Positions 1 to 12,507 of a stretch of DNA of 64,000 nucleotides are shown piece after piece. The position numbers and the translations under genes were made by a program. Source of the DNA: Eumeta japonica (lineage: Eukaryota; Arthropoda; Insecta; Lepidoptera; Psychidae); contig BGZK01002057.1 in NCBI GenBank assembly GCA_005406025.1, positions 18,450-82,449 of the forward strand, read 5' to 3'. How positions within the stretch are numbered: the stretch's first letter is position 1; every line of letters starts with the position of its first letter. Under the pieces are notes generated by a model, which was not told where the DNA came from, searched no databases, and saw only the letters and a program-made list of their open reading frames with translations.

Positions 1-400
1 AAACCATTTTCCGTTGCAGGGAATCGTTTGCAAAGTATTTTATGAAGACATGATTATGTTTTGCTTTTTAGATATCTATTCATTTTTTTCCTTTATAATT
101 ATGTACGATGGTCGATCGACAATTATCCACGAAAACGTTTTCACACAAAGAAAATTACAGTGTTATAGTTTGTTTGTTTCAATTGATTTCAGATAAATTT
201 TAAAACGTTTTTCGAGAACATTTTATAAACACGAAAAGCATTGAGCAAGCGATCATATAGATATACATTGGTCACATAAATATATCATTAGTATCCTGTA
301 CAGAATATATATATGTTTATATTATTTTCGATAAATAAATTGATCACATTAAAAAAAATTGTTTTATTTCTCACATTTTCCATTTGCAGTTCAAAAATAT
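1..400. other. AT-rich intergenic DNA, nothing recognised
   Basis: AT-rich sequence with no splice-flanked coding exon, RNA gene or repeat that I can recognise. The short open frame near its start has no gene-like composition. Confidence 0.5.
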
Positions 401-866
401 TTTTGACGTGACAACGTCTTAAATTAGGTTGCGGCTGGGAGTCACTTTGAAAAAGTGTAACGCTCGGTAACGTAACGATGAGTCACCGAACGAGAGAGAG
501 GCCCGCCGAATGCCTTGCGTCTCTCTCCCACTCAACTATGATCGGTCTGCCGCGCGCACTAGAGAATTAGCATAGCTTGCAAATGTATTGCAAGTTATTG
601 TATGTATATTTGTATATAAATACGTATGTATGTGTAAAGGTAAAATAAAATTTTGTTAATATGAAATTCAGTGCGAGATTCTTTGTATAAATTAATGTTT
701 TAAATATAATTCTTTATATAAATAAATGTTTTAAATTGTTACTATTATTTCATCCTTCTTCCTACTATACGAATGAATATTCACATTAAAATGATTTTAC
801 CATTCAAAGTCGTTGTCACGTAAAACTTTCGCCCGTATACCGACTTTACAGGCAACCAAATTTTTT
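401..866 (+). mobile_element. ~470 bp MITE-like repeat, copy 1
   Basis: One of three near-identical copies in the window (others at 931 and 4666). The unit opens with TTTTGACGTGACAACGTC and has the inverted form GTCGTTGTCACGTAAAA at 809-825, so a ~425 bp core has inverted ends. A further ~40 bp after the second end (finishing ACAGGCAACCAAATTTTTT) is also shared by all copies. It has no coding capacity. A GC-rich middle with GAGAGAG/CTCTCTC stretches is followed by an AT-rich 3' half. This copy lacks a few bases present in the others near 577-590. Non-autonomous DNA element is an inference; the superfamily is unknown. Confidence 0.75.
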
Positions 867-930
867 GTGTATATAATCTATATTATAGAGTAGTTTGAAT
901 ATTTCGCATCTGCGAAGTACGATGGGTATT

Positions 931-1401
931 TTTTGACGTGACAACGTCTTAAATTAGGTTGCGGCTGGGAGTCACTTTGAAAAAGTGTAACGCTCGGTAA
1001 CGTAACGATGAGTCACCGAACGAGAGAGAGGCCCGCCGAATGCCTTGCGTCTCTCTCCACTCAACTATGATCGGTCTGCCGCGCGCAGCACTAGAGAATT
1101 AGTGCATAGCTTGCAAATGTATTGCAAGTTATTGTATGTATATTTGTATATAAATACGTATGTATGTGTAAAGGTAAAAATAAAATTTTGTTAATATGAA
1201 ATTCAGTGCGAGATTCTTTGTATAAATTAATGTTTTAAATATAATTCTTTGTATAAATAAATGTTTTAAATTGTTACTATTATTTCATCCTTCTTCCTAC
1301 TATACGAATGAATATTCACATTAAAATGATTTTACCATTCAAAGTCGTTGTCACGTAAAACTTTCGCCCGTATACCGACTTTACAGGCAACCAAATTTTT
1401 T
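931..1401 (+). mobile_element. ~470 bp MITE-like repeat, copy 2
   Basis: Direct repeat of the element at 401-866, only 64 bp downstream and nearly identical base for base. It keeps the bases missing from copy 1 and matches copy 3 more closely there. The end runs into a longer T tract. The short unrelated spacer suggests either two insertions into neighbouring T-rich sites or a partial duplication. Confidence 0.75.
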
Positions 1402-2390
1402 TTTTAATTATTGTATATTTAGTTTCAATTACTTACTGCTACCGGGTCGAATTTACTTATCATTTATCAGTATATTTCAAATCTTATATTATAGATCATT
1501 ATCTTATTTCTTTCTCATTCCCGATAAGGTTTTGTGCAAGTTTCAAGTAAGACACGAAATCTGTATTCAATAAAATCTGTAAATTAATAACATTCCGTTG
1601 TTATTTACGATACTAACATTACCGTCGTGTGTTCGACCGTTAAGAGTCATTAAAAAACTTTATCTACAAATACTGCAATACAGACGACTCATCATTAACT
1701 ACATGACAGATTGGTCTAAATATTATGAAAAATTGCATTTTGATCGATATATAGAATCAAGTGAGTCAATCGTGAAGATGTAGCGTAAATAAGAGAATTT
1801 CTATTTAAGAGGTTAATTTTGAACGCTCAATAGGATAACTTAAGAATAACTTATGAAGTACGTTATGTGACATATCCAATAAATAGGTCTCATATAATAA
1901 ATGTAAATGTTTGGTTTTAATATGAAAATACCCACTTTGAACTATATTAAAGAAAAATTGTAAATATTCACTATTTCCGTTTATCTCGTAGGCTATTGAA
2001 CTTCTATATATATAAAGCCTCCATATAAAGGATATTTTTTTTAATATGTATAGTCTCAAGTGAAATCCAAAAAAAATCTTATTAATATTTAAACTATCAC
2101 AAAGAGCAGAAAACATTCATGAACGTGAAATGCTTGTAAAGCGTGTAGCTTAATTTCATTATGAAATTAAGACGTCCACAAATAGGTTCTATGCGGCGGC
2201 GGTGGGCGTCGGTGATCGTCGACAGCCTCGTACCACAGTAGTCTTTAAAAAAATATATATTTTACGATTTAACATTAGCTTACATTTTCACTGGTTTAAT
2301 TTTGTAACCAGGAAAAGAAACAGGCTTCGCATAGCTAAAGTCTACGACCGCCACGTTCCTATTGTTGTGGAGTATTTCTAATAGTCTAGT
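1402..2390. other. Intergenic, no gene seen
   Basis: AT-rich sequence. Open frames at 1598-1783 (+) and 1805-2116 (-) have low-complexity composition and no recognisable motif or paralogue. A short GC-rich patch lies at about 2192-2230. Confidence 0.45.
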
Positions 2391-2393
2391 GTT

Positions 2394-2450
2394 TGTTGCG
2401 GTAGCCCACCGATACGAAGGAGTCGGGTACGAATCCCGGTCTGCGACAAG
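2394..2450 (+). mobile_element. tRNA-like SINE head fragment
   Basis: A B-box-like stretch (GTCGGGTACGAATCCCGG) follows an A-box-like TAGCCCACCGATACGAAGG, as in the tRNA-derived heads of lepidopteran SINEs. No complete cloverleaf is formed and no matching SINE body was found downstream, so this is a fragment, not a tRNA gene. Confidence 0.45.
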
Positions 2451-2460
2451 TTTTCGTATT

Positions 2461-4060
2461 TTCCTTTGTTAAGCTTCTGTCTTTTAATTATTATAAATGA
2501 ATTGCGAGATATCGAATTTACATTACGGAACCCTCTCCGCGCTACTCGGACTCGAACTTGTTTGAATATAAAATTTAATATAAAATACCTCCTTTTAATA
2601 CTTTGATAATAAAAACTGTTGCTGCATCTACAAAGCTTTAAGTCTTACGTTTTATTCATTTCAACGAGCCAAGGTATTTTATATATAACGCCAGACGAGT
2701 TTTTTTATTTTGTCTCTCTCTTAAGCTTCTATTTCGCACTATAACGGTTTCATTTGCGTAAAATATTTTATACTTAAGTTTCTGTTACATTGAGACATAA
2801 GAAATTATTATTAAAATATATTAATTATAACAAACGACGAATTATTTTGCAATTGCTTAATATTAAAACTTTTTTTTTGTGAAATGCATATAGGCACTTT
2901 TAGGCTTATTTAAGGATTAAGATGTCATAGTTTCATAGAAACGAAGATAAAAAGGCTACTCGAAGCTTAAATTTTCTAAAATGTCTTCATTTAAGCGCAT
3001 CGAACACCAACGCATTAGTATTATGCTATGCTAAATTTATTACATGAAATTTAAATAAGAGTTAACGATACCCTTCAAGTTATGCAGAAATGGAAAGTTC
3101 CCATTGTAATTTTACTTAAAAAACCAGAACAACCCATAAAGACACTAACACATAAGAATATAAAGAATTTAAATTCATCTCTAATTCTTCTCTTCTCAAG
3201 AAATTCAAACCTCAAATCGAAAAGGATTTAAGAAAATATTACAAAGTTATTACTCTAGCGTATAATAATATAATAAAGTAGCAGTAAGTTATAGAGGTTG
3301 ACATGCTCAGAAGATCGATTTTATTGCGCTTTCATGAACTCCGAGCTCAAAAATATACTTTTAAAATGTTCTGAGCTTTTTGATTTCAAAACTGTATATA
3401 CATTAAATAAATATCTTTTTTTATAATTTTCGATTATGATATCTTTCAAACGCGTTATTCGATTTTGATCTCCTTAACGACATCCGATGAAGTCTTATAA
3501 GTAAAAAAATGGCCGAGTACCAAATACCAACCAATTTCGCATGTCATTTAAATTAAAGTTTTATAAAAATAAAACTTTTTTCTTTTGTAATTTGCAACGA
3601 TTGACTTTGCTTTAAGAAAAACGGCTAATTATATTTTGGAATTTGGAATATAATTGTATAACTACGTCGTAGTGTACCAAACATTGTAAAAAATATTTTT
3701 TTTTTAATATTTTCTTTCTCTATATCTTTCAAACAAATCATCCAACTTTTGTGCAACTTACGGCAATTGATGCAACCAATCGTGGAAAAGAGATGACAAG
3801 ATATTGATCGGTACAGAAGTCTCAAAGCTGTTTCAAATACTAAATAATAAATTAAATAAGGAACAATTTTCAGTCCGATTTTCCAAAATAGACTTTTAAT
3901 CAGCTTCGACGTTTGATGAAAATCTATCATTTTTCATAACTTTAAGTTAAAAAATGAGAGAAGGAAATGTCTCAGTAGTGAGATCATGAAAAGCTGCCAC
4001 AACTATGCTCAGTCTTTCAAGCTGATATTATCTTTAGGACTTTAATATAATATACTGTTA
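2461..4060. other. Intergenic with a diverged repeat of unknown class
   Basis: No gene is visible. About 3300-3560 contains phrases such as a diverged ATCTTTCAAACGCGTTAT followed by GATTTTGATCT, which recur at 52.2-52.3 kb and again near 52.68 kb. This marks an old dispersed repeat. The open frame at 3625-3930 (-) resembles no protein I know. Confidence 0.4.
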
Positions 4061-4065
4061 TGTAT

Positions 4066-4230
4066 TAGCTGTCGAATCGGCGCTGTAGACAGTAACCGTT
4101 TCTTCCTGGGTTCGATTCCCGCACAGTACAAACATTTATACACATATGCGCGTGTATGCTATCAACTATCTGATACACATAGCAGTAGTTTCGTATCAGA
4201 TTCATTGAAGATATAAGAGTATTTGGCAAA
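4066..4230 (+). mobile_element. tRNA-derived SINE
   Basis: Contains the tRNA-like B box GGGTTCGATTCCCGCACAG. It is followed by a body with ATCAACTATCTGATACACAT, which corresponds to the body of the inverted SINE at 20.9-21.1 kb (ACTATCTGATACCCATAA). The tRNA-like head and shared body support a SINE on the plus strand. Exact ends are uncertain. Confidence 0.6.
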
Positions 4231-4665
4231 CGAGCGAAGCCTCTGCGAGGACGTAGGCTCAGATAATAACATACGTACACAACATATATCACCTTCTTTG
4301 CGGTATGATCAAACAAAAAGGCCCAGCATCACATCACAGCAGCACACGAACGGAAGTTTTTGTGGCGTCGACGTCATTCGGCCCTTGACGAGGGTGAGTT
4401 GCGTTAGTGTGTACGCACCCTAAATTTTTTTTTTTGTAGCCGCTCTTACTGGCCACTCTGCAGGTCGTTGAACTTTGTTAATGAAAAAGAAGTGAAATTA
4501 CTTCAAGGGTATGCGCACGTACATGTAATGTACAGCTCCGGGCGCATACGAAAAATGTTGTAGTGAATAATTTAAAAGCTGTAAACAGTTTAAGGCGAAC
4601 GTAACACTTTTTTGTTTGAAAAATCACTTGCTAGTAATTTACAACAATCCGAAAGTAAAATACAC
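4231..4665. other. Intergenic, unclassified
   Basis: Moderately GC-rich around 4225-4420, then AT-rich. Overlapping open frames occur on both strands, neither with recognisable content. No feature can be supported. Confidence 0.4.
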
Positions 4666-5137
4666 TTTTGACGTGACAACGTCTTAAATTAGGTTGCGGC
4701 TGGGAGTCACTTTGAAAAAGTGTAACGCTCGGTAACGTAACGATGAGTCACCGAACGAGAGAGAGGCCCGCCGAAAGCCTTGCGTCTCTCTCCCACTCAA
4801 CTATGATCGGTCTGCCGCGCGCAGCACTAGAGAATTAGTGCATAGCTTGCAAATGTATTGCAAGTTATTGTATGTATATTTGTATATAAATACGTATGTA
4901 TGTGTAAAGGTAAAAATAAAATTTTGTTAATATGAAATTCAGTGCGAGATTCTTTGTATAAATTAATGTTTTAAATATAATTCTTTATATAAATAAATGT
5001 TTTAAATTGTTACTATTATTTCATCCTTCTTCCTACTATACGAATGAATATTCACATTAAAATGATTTTACCATTCAAAGTCGTTGTCACGTAAAACTTT
5101 CGCCCGTATACCGACTTTACAGGCAACCAAATTTTTT
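4666..5137 (+). mobile_element. ~470 bp MITE-like repeat, copy 3
   Basis: Third copy of the element at 401 and 931, in the same orientation, about 3.3 kb downstream of copy 2. It has the same TTTTGACGTGACAACG start, inner inverted end CGTTGTCACGTAAAA and CAACCAAATTTTTT tail. It differs from copy 2 by only a few substitutions or indels, so the family moved recently. Confidence 0.75.
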
Positions 5138-6825
5138 TTTAATAATCAGTTCGTCAAACCTTAAGGGGTTTGGCTGTCTGACTTCAAAACGTAAATGAAC
5201 AATAGCTTAAAGCAATTTTGCTGAAAGCTCTTTTCAAAGAGATTATTTATTTGTGGCACCATTTAATCACCGTACATTCGCGTAGCACATGGAGAAGACT
5301 TTCAACAGTGCCTAGTATCCAATTTTTATTTTAAGGCATGATGGTGTCAAAGTACAAAGTCTGATAAATCATATCTGTGGTATTTTTATGAGTTATTGAA
5401 TGGTTATGCTACCTGCTCTCAAGCTAATAATATCACGTAGTGCCATTTGTATAATTTATAACATGTAATGCTGTCCGACTGGATGGCAACCACTAATGTA
5501 ATTATCTCAAAATTCAAAAAAAAATGCACTACAAAGCAATATTTAGAAAGTAAATCCGGTGAAGGCATTCATTATCTTGAAAATCAAAAGCTTACCAAAT
5601 TACAAATTTTCATTGAAATTGTCAATATATAACGCAAAAAAAAACTGTCGCTGCAATCACTGTCAAAGTTCACAGGATCACAAGCTAGGCTAATTTCAAG
5701 ATTTCCTGTAAATTTTATTGAAATATATATATATAAATAATGACTCTTACTTAACGTAATAAGAAAAAGTTTACAATCTCTGTCAAATTTCTTTACAAGC
5801 CATCACTAATTTATATTATATTAATAATTAAAGGGTTTTATAATAAATTGGGATGTATTATATCTTAGAAGTGACACATTTTAACTTAAATAGTACGCAG
5901 TTTGCCACAACGGTATGTTTTTAAAGAGATCAACGAGGTAAGTCAGAAAACACAAGTCAAGCTATTAAAGTTGAATTAAACGTACTGACTATAGAAGATA
6001 CAGTCTGTTTATCGACATTCGTATAAACAGGTAACGGCTTATACATGCATGATGAACTTGAGTTATGTGAATAACTTAAGCCCATGATGCATATATAAGT
6101 CTTACCTATTTTATCTAAATTAGCTATATACTCCGCCAGAAATCTAACAGTATAAAGTAACGTATTTTCCCAATGACTTTATGTCTTAATGTTTGTATAA
6201 GATACAAATGTTGTACAAGCTTTTAAATTATAATTCGGTGCGGTAAAATGTCGCATTTAAATACTTGACCGTTGATTAAGTTTGTTAAGTTTAAGTCCAA
6301 ACAACACTCTGAATTGCTTAATGCCTAGTCAAGAATTTAGAAGGTAAACAGTGTTTAATTGAACTAACTATCTTCAAACGATGTTTAATTTATAGTCTAT
6401 GTTAGAATAACAATCTTATTATTTCATAAACATTTTAAAATATGCTTAATCTCCACAAATTCGTATAGGTTAAGCTAAGTGTTATAAATTCCACGTCTGT
6501 CTGGAAACATGTTCTCATAAAAGAGATAAATTCTGTTCTCATTAAAACTCTATACTGTACGTCATATTTGAAGACATAAGTCTGTATTTTCTTATTTAAA
6601 ATAATTATTTACTTCATCATCGTCAGGCAGCTACAATTGCGATATTTATAATTCTTAACATAAACTATATCGTTAATTACAATCTTCTAGAAAATTTATT
6701 ATGAATCTCTTTAATTGGAAAAATAGTACGACGTGTAAAGTCTAAATATTACACGTCACTAATTATAAATCAAACTTCATTCACAGATCAATTTTAAAAC
6801 GGATATTTTTTATTTTATTTATGAA
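5138..6825. other. AT-rich intergenic DNA, nothing recognised
   Basis: About 1.7 kb of AT-rich DNA without a significant open frame, repeat or RNA gene that I can identify. Confidence 0.5.
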
Positions 6826-6829
6826 CTAA

Positions 6830-7200
6830 CGTCTATTTTCAAGAAGCATAGGCAGAGACCAAATAATGTCACATGACAATCTTTGCATGCTCCTTTTGCT
6901 TGACTTACATCCATTAACGGTGTCATGCAAGTTTCTTAATTTCTCGATCTTAAAATTTAGTCCTTCTTAATACGCCACCAATTTGGTTTGCGTATGATTT
7001 TCACACAAAATACACCTTTCCGATCTCACCATCACATAAAACGTTTCAATGAATTCTTTCTTAAATCTATTTTAATTAATTCTTTCCAGATGAATAAACC
7101 ACCGCAACGTTTTTTTACTCGACTCTAGTCACCACACCTAACCATCTAACCACCGAATTCTCAGACATCACTATTCTTAAATCAATCCTTCAAAGGTATG
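6830..7200 (-). mobile_element. Decayed non-LTR retrotransposon 3' end
   Basis: Read on the minus strand, this matches the family at 15.4-15.8 kb, 40.9-41.3 kb and (plus strand) 9.07-9.3 kb. It shows the order: threonine/valine-rich segment, degraded KSYADHI-like segment, then a GCAAAGATTGTCATGTG region before a tail. It is more degraded than the other copies, with no intact frame left. Order and spacing of motifs support the assignment. Confidence 0.5.
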
Positions 7201-9060
7201 TTTGCACACGTACTATGAAAATTACACGTACTGCATTGATTTCAGGTTCGTGTTCCTTCTACTACATCCAACTTTGCTATGGACCAAAAATCCATTGTGA
7301 ATTTCATATTGTTAATGGTAAATAGGACACTTATTGCCCATGGTGATTGCTTGAATAGTTATAGTATTCAAACATTTGTCATTCATTAAAATCATCTAAC
7401 GCCCCATTCACTTTATTTCTAGCACTTACTTTTCTTTCAATAACTCTGTAAAGTCTGCGTGATTTGTATGGTATTCACTAGATAGGTACTCGAATAGATA
7501 CATTTTTTGTTTGTTCATCTTTTTCACATCCTATACATGTCAGTTTTATTTCGCATGTTTTAAACCCCATGACTTAAGTCTTGTTAAGATTTATTCGTTT
7601 CTTAACAGATCATTCATCTCGTTTACCGTCTCCTCCAACTGGTCTAAATAGCACACTAATACAATGGTCTTTGCAGTACACTGCCCTTGTAATAGTCGAA
7701 AAAAGAGCGGCGGATTCAATTAACACAAAATGACTCTTATTTCATGATATAAGTCTAGTAAATATAAACATAAAATTTTAATATTGCGAACGGTCAAAAG
7801 TATCACTCAATTTATGTCGTAGAATTGCCTGTCAGGCTTGTATCACCGGACCCAGTTCCATCAAAAAGAAAACGGTCAATCCCTGAGAATTCGAATAGTC
7901 TGTGACGCCCACACCAGACAGCGTATTTCAGAGTCCGTATAGTTCTCTCTCAGACACATAAACGCAAAAAAGCATCCGTTATTTGTACTTTAATATAATT
8001 CTGTATCTAACATGCTACATTTTATTTCCAAATTCAGCCTTCTTGACTGAAAACCTTGCATCCGAATATTGTACAGTGATAATTTCTTACACTTTCATAG
8101 ATACATTATTGTATCAAGTTTTCATCATTATACTGGTAAGACAGTACTTTACGCACAATACTTTCACATTTACGAGTCTGAATCTCAATGCTCTTACACT
8201 GGCCCCGTGTCTACTAACAACTGTCGCCTCTTGATCCGTGACCGACAGCTTAAAAGACTTCGAGGCACAGAGCGATTCCATTAATTCGACTTAAGTTAAA
8301 AACATTTTAGCCAGATAGCCTGCAGTTAGAACTCGGACCCGGCACTTCTGGTCTAAAAGCAATGCTCATGGATAATTCAACAAAGCAATGCTCATGAACA
8401 ATTCAATATATTAAACCTGATAACACGTAACACTGACAATAGCGATTCAAAGTAAACTCAAGTTGCAAATAACTACAAACTAAATAACTTAAGCCTGTCT
8501 TAGTTGCAACAATAACATTAAAATCCGTTTAGTGTCATCCCGGCTCGAGTGATCCCCGCGATTATCGTACTATCATGTCTTTTGTTTGACACCAATATAG
8601 TAGTTTTCACAATGTAACATTTGTCGTCGCTTCTTTGAATTAAAAATAACTCTCTGCTATTCTAGATGAATTAGTTAGTTTCGCAAAATATTTTTGTAGT
8701 CCATCCAAAACTTTTCACTAAGTCCAATTTAAAACAGCTCTGCTATGGAGGAACTATCGAATGCTTTAGTCGCAAAAAAATATAATTTTACATGTCAAAT
8801 AAATTCAGAAAATTTGTAACAGACATCTGATTGTCACACATTTTCTGAGTTGAATATTCGAAGTCGAATATTCTGTGTTATGAATAAAGCATTGGAAATA
8901 CGTTCTGAAAACTTAATTCCTATCATTATACTAATTTAGAACACGCAACTTTTTATAATCGTGTATTTTAATATCTCACGAAGACAATCCAAAATTGGTT
9001 AGTAATCATGATCAATGTTTGATATTATCAACCAACCTCTTGAAAAAAATTATAAAAAAT
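7201..9060. other. Intergenic, no gene seen
   Basis: No convincing gene. The part next to 7200 may be further degraded upstream sequence of the non-LTR relic. Overlapping open frames at 7983-8284 lack recognisable motifs. A small perfect palindrome (GAATATTCGA-AG-TCGAATATTC) lies near 8852. Confidence 0.4.
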
Positions 9061-9073
9061 AATAATAAACTAT

Positions 9074-9310
9074 GTGTCTAATGAAAATTTCGGCAAGGGT
9101 CGCCCTATAAAATCCTATACAGACCATATTCGAGGCATATTAAAAAAGGGCCAAATTTTAAGCACCCGAAACCGACGAGCTTGCATGAAAAGATTGATGG
9201 ATGTCAGTGAGGCAAGAGAGGTATGCAAAGAATCGTACCATGTGGAAATCTATAGTCTCTGCCTACCCTCTAAGAAGTAGGCGTGAGTTTATATTATTAT
9301 TATTGAAATA
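9074..9310 (+). mobile_element. Non-LTR retrotransposon 3' end (ORF2 C-terminus)
   Basis: The open frame reads GRPIKSYTDHIRGILKKGQ, then STRNRRACMKRLMDVSEARE, ends at a stop, and is followed by a short 3' UTR with a (TATT)n tail. The same C-terminus occurs at 15.4-15.8 kb and 40.9-41.3 kb on the minus strand. C-terminal truncated pieces ending in a short simple repeat are typical of 5'-truncated LINE copies. The clade (RTE/CR1-like) is a guess. Confidence 0.65.
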
Positions 9311-9424
9311 AAATATGTACCTTCATTAAGAATAATCTATTATTTTATATCATCGTTCAAGTCGAATATTGGAAAAGCATTTATAAATTAAGTGGAGCTA
9401 CCTTTTCAGATCGACACCTTTACC

Positions 9425-9472
9425 CGATCCAATACTATTTATTGTACTCGTGTAATAAATAGTATAGGATCG
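9425..9472. repeat. Inverted repeat, 19 bp arms
   Basis: GATCCAATACTATTTATT and AATAAATAGTATAGGATC form a stem with one mismatch, plus an outer C:G pair, around a 10 nt loop. No adjacent gene explains it. It may be a foldback remnant. Confidence 0.7.
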
Positions 9473-9579
9473 CTCTTAACCTGAGTGCGTACTTGTTTCA
9501 TTTGATAATCATTCCAGGTCCGTAATCAGTCAAAACGTAGCGCTAACTTATTTTATCTAGTAAAAAGGTATTGAATTAT

Positions 9580-10010
9580 CGCTCCCCGCCCAACTACATA
9601 CATTATTCATCGCCGCCCACCGCGGCCGCGGCGGTTACGTGTATTTTTCTGCCCGCGTCTGACCCCATAAATACGTTCAAAAGAGAAAAAGAGTCAAGTT
9701 CCTTTTCGGGCCGTGGAGCGTGAAATTTGACCTCGCCGCGAAGTTTCCCACGTTAAACATTAACTAATATGTGGGCCCGTTCCGCTTCCAATATCCAGGG
9801 GATTGTGGGCCTAATTCGGCCAGATGGGGTGTTACAAACACGCCGTTCCCGCAGGGGTTACCCTTTCGCTTGCAAAGCCTTTTATTTCAGGCGGCGCGAC
9901 CCGAAAACTTTACCCAGCCGGCCGGTAGTAAACTGCAAGTCTTATTGGTTGCAGGCGATTCTTTTAAAATTCCATTTTTTCCTCGTTCTCTTCTAGAAGG
10001 TTCTAGAGCC
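9580..10010. other. GC-rich island in AT-rich DNA
   Basis: About 430 bp that is clearly GC-richer than its surroundings and has CCGCGGCCGCGGCGG near 9620. Two overlapping plus-strand frames (9769-9996 and 9771-10013) are open mainly because stops are rare here. Neither resembles a known protein. Possible sources are an untranslated exon or promoter of an unseen gene, a captured fragment or a repeat. The phrase TTTCAGGCGGCGCG recurs near 41740, which favours a repeat. Confidence 0.45.
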
Positions 10011-10019
10011 TAATTTCTT

Positions 10020-12480
10020 TAATTGGTCAAAAACGAAAAAAAATAGGCATTATTCGACGAATTTCATCGTTGTTTACTTGAGAATACATTTTTCTTTAAG
10101 TTACTTCACCAGACTAATAACAAATATCGTCAATAAATAAGTTAAAATATTTTAAGTGGTTCTGATTCTGCTTACAACAGAAAACGTACTAGGTATGATA
10201 GAAAATTTGATAATATAAATGTATACTTTTCGTCAAAACGTTAATTATATTGTATATGGGGTGTAGTATTGAATTCTATTTATTATAATATCAATACTTT
10301 GTTTATGAAAAAAAATCAGTATCGTCGAGGATGTATTATTCAACGGATAAAAAAGTAATTTTTTGCATAACCTTAATTATTTCCATTGTTTGCTCACGTC
10401 TACAACGATTGTCGCAAAAACAGTAACTTGACAATTTAAAAAAAAGACTTCATGCACAATTTGAGAGTAACTGAAATTTTTAACTAAAATTAGCTGAAAA
10501 TTTTTTGGACGGAAATAACTTTCTGTACAATCTATAGTCCATTCACACAATTTACGTATTTATGAATTTATTCTGTTCATCTTTGAAGAGTTCCACTGTA
10601 AGAGGAAACCCTCACCACTGCATCACTCTTTTGTGTACAAAGACACAATCCTTCGTTAAATCAGTTCGTATGCAAAGTTTCAAACATATGCTGTTCATCG
10701 TTGAAGAGTTCAACCATAAGAAGAAATCCTCGTGGCAGCATCGTCCATTAGCGTTCAGAAGATCCATTTTAATTCAATCTATAACATTAATGTTGTCGTT
10801 AACGACTTCGGTTGTACATCTTGACACCCCATGTCTAGTCCGTCCGTCTAGTAGGTCAGCTCGTCCATGACTTTAATTAGGTACCTATCTCCTTTTGGGA
10901 CCGTCATAAACTTAACAATAAGTCAATCGTTTTAGATTTTTTATTTGATTTTGAGGAGTTTTGTGGTGCATCTTCGAAGTCCAAGGTACAATACTAGTGA
11001 AATTAAAATGGAACCACCATTGAACTACATTGAAGTCATCCCGAAATGAATAATTCAAATCCATTAATAAACAAAGAGATTATCCGTGAACATATATGAA
11101 AATATATACTCAGACGTATAAACAGCGTATATTCATTCAAATGTTAATGCCTAATATATTTATTATTATTTATTTCATTAATAACAAGCTGCACCGACTG
11201 CTCCGCTTAGGTACATAAAATGAATTGCTTCATTTGTAATGTCCAGTGAATTTCTATGCGCTGTATACATATAAATACGCTATTAATAAATTTCAATAAT
11301 AACATGTTATTAACAACAGACTGCGCCCGCACTTCCACCTGGGTGGGCATAGAATCAATTATGATTTAAATCTGGATATATTCTGTTAAATTATAACGTT
11401 ACCTATTGTTTTTTTGTTTAGTAAAAACTTCTCCTGCAAGGTCAAACGATTAGGTTGTACTCCAATCGTACGTAAAAGTTACACTAGTTATATGCTCGAT
11501 AAAAAACCTTTTCATCAAAAGAGTAGCAAATTCCTTGACTATTTGCTTCTAGTGTATATTGTTTGCCTCACACAATATTATTTCCACAAAAGAAAGCTCT
11601 AAATTACTACCAAATATTTTAAACTTTATAGCTGTAACTTATGAAAATGCCATCTGCGAGAAGGTAAGGAAACGAAATATGTAACGTGTTAAAAAGCTTT
11701 AGAACAGCGCCATCTTTGATCTGCTTGTGGAACATCCAAAAGTAATAACATTTTACACAAACTAAAGTCGTAAAAGACGACACAAAAGCTTCACAGATGG
11801 CTACTTGAAATATAAGCAACATTCAAACATGAAAAAAAACAAACAGACACAAACTCCTACACGATATATTTTTAATAACAGGCACTTCTTTCGAATTAAT
11901 TTAACCAGGTCTTCTTTGAAATACTATATTTTTCTCAAAGAACTTATGTAAGGTCGTATTAAATTGTTTTCTAGAAAATATACTTAATTTTTTTTTATCT
12001 AGGTAATAATTGGTTTTTCTGATCGTGTAATGCAAATAAGAGTGATGTATGAATTAAATTACTTATAAAAATATACAAGAAATCCAGCAAACCATCGAAG
12101 TTTTTGTAATTAGTCATAAATTTGATATTTGCCACAATTAACTCAATGCATTGCTTTAGTAAAGAGCTCATATATTTTTGTGATATTCAAACTTATACTG
12201 ACTTCGCAACTTTACCTATAATGTTAACAAAATTCTAATAAGAATATTGAAAAATGGTTTGTGAAATTATTATAATTTAGTGTATTTTATTACGCTATTA
12301 AAATACAAAAAAACCGAATATTATTTGTTTAATGATGTTTAAATCACTATTAACTCGACTAGACCTATCAATTGACTAGTAGTTATGGTACATTCCCACT
12401 CAATCATCTTTAAGTTCTAATGCGACAGAGCCAGTGTATCTTCCGTTAACTCTCTCTTTAATTTTCTTCCATAAATTTCT
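10020..12480. other. Intergenic, with a two-unit direct repeat
   Basis: No gene supported. At 10570-10735 two diverged ~125 bp units begin CTGTTCATC(T/G)TTGAAGAGTTC and share GAAACCCTC/GAAATCCTC-type phrases, so the open frame at 10562-10870 is repeat-derived. The rest is AT-rich, with no motif in the open frames at 11414-11602 and 11619-11822. Confidence 0.4.
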
Positions 12481-12507
12481 GACTAAAACGATCAAGTCTT
12501 TATCGAT

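Noticed and set aside
2394..2450. Possible tRNA gene
   Set aside because: Only B-box and loose A-box resemblance; no full cloverleaf. It is read as a SINE head.
9769..10013. Two overlapping frames in the GC island as a small gene
   Set aside because: The frames overlap in different phases, have no recognisable domain, and are expected in GC-rich DNA with few stops.
10562..10870. 102-codon frame as a gene
   Set aside because: It spans a two-unit diverged direct repeat and has no known domain.
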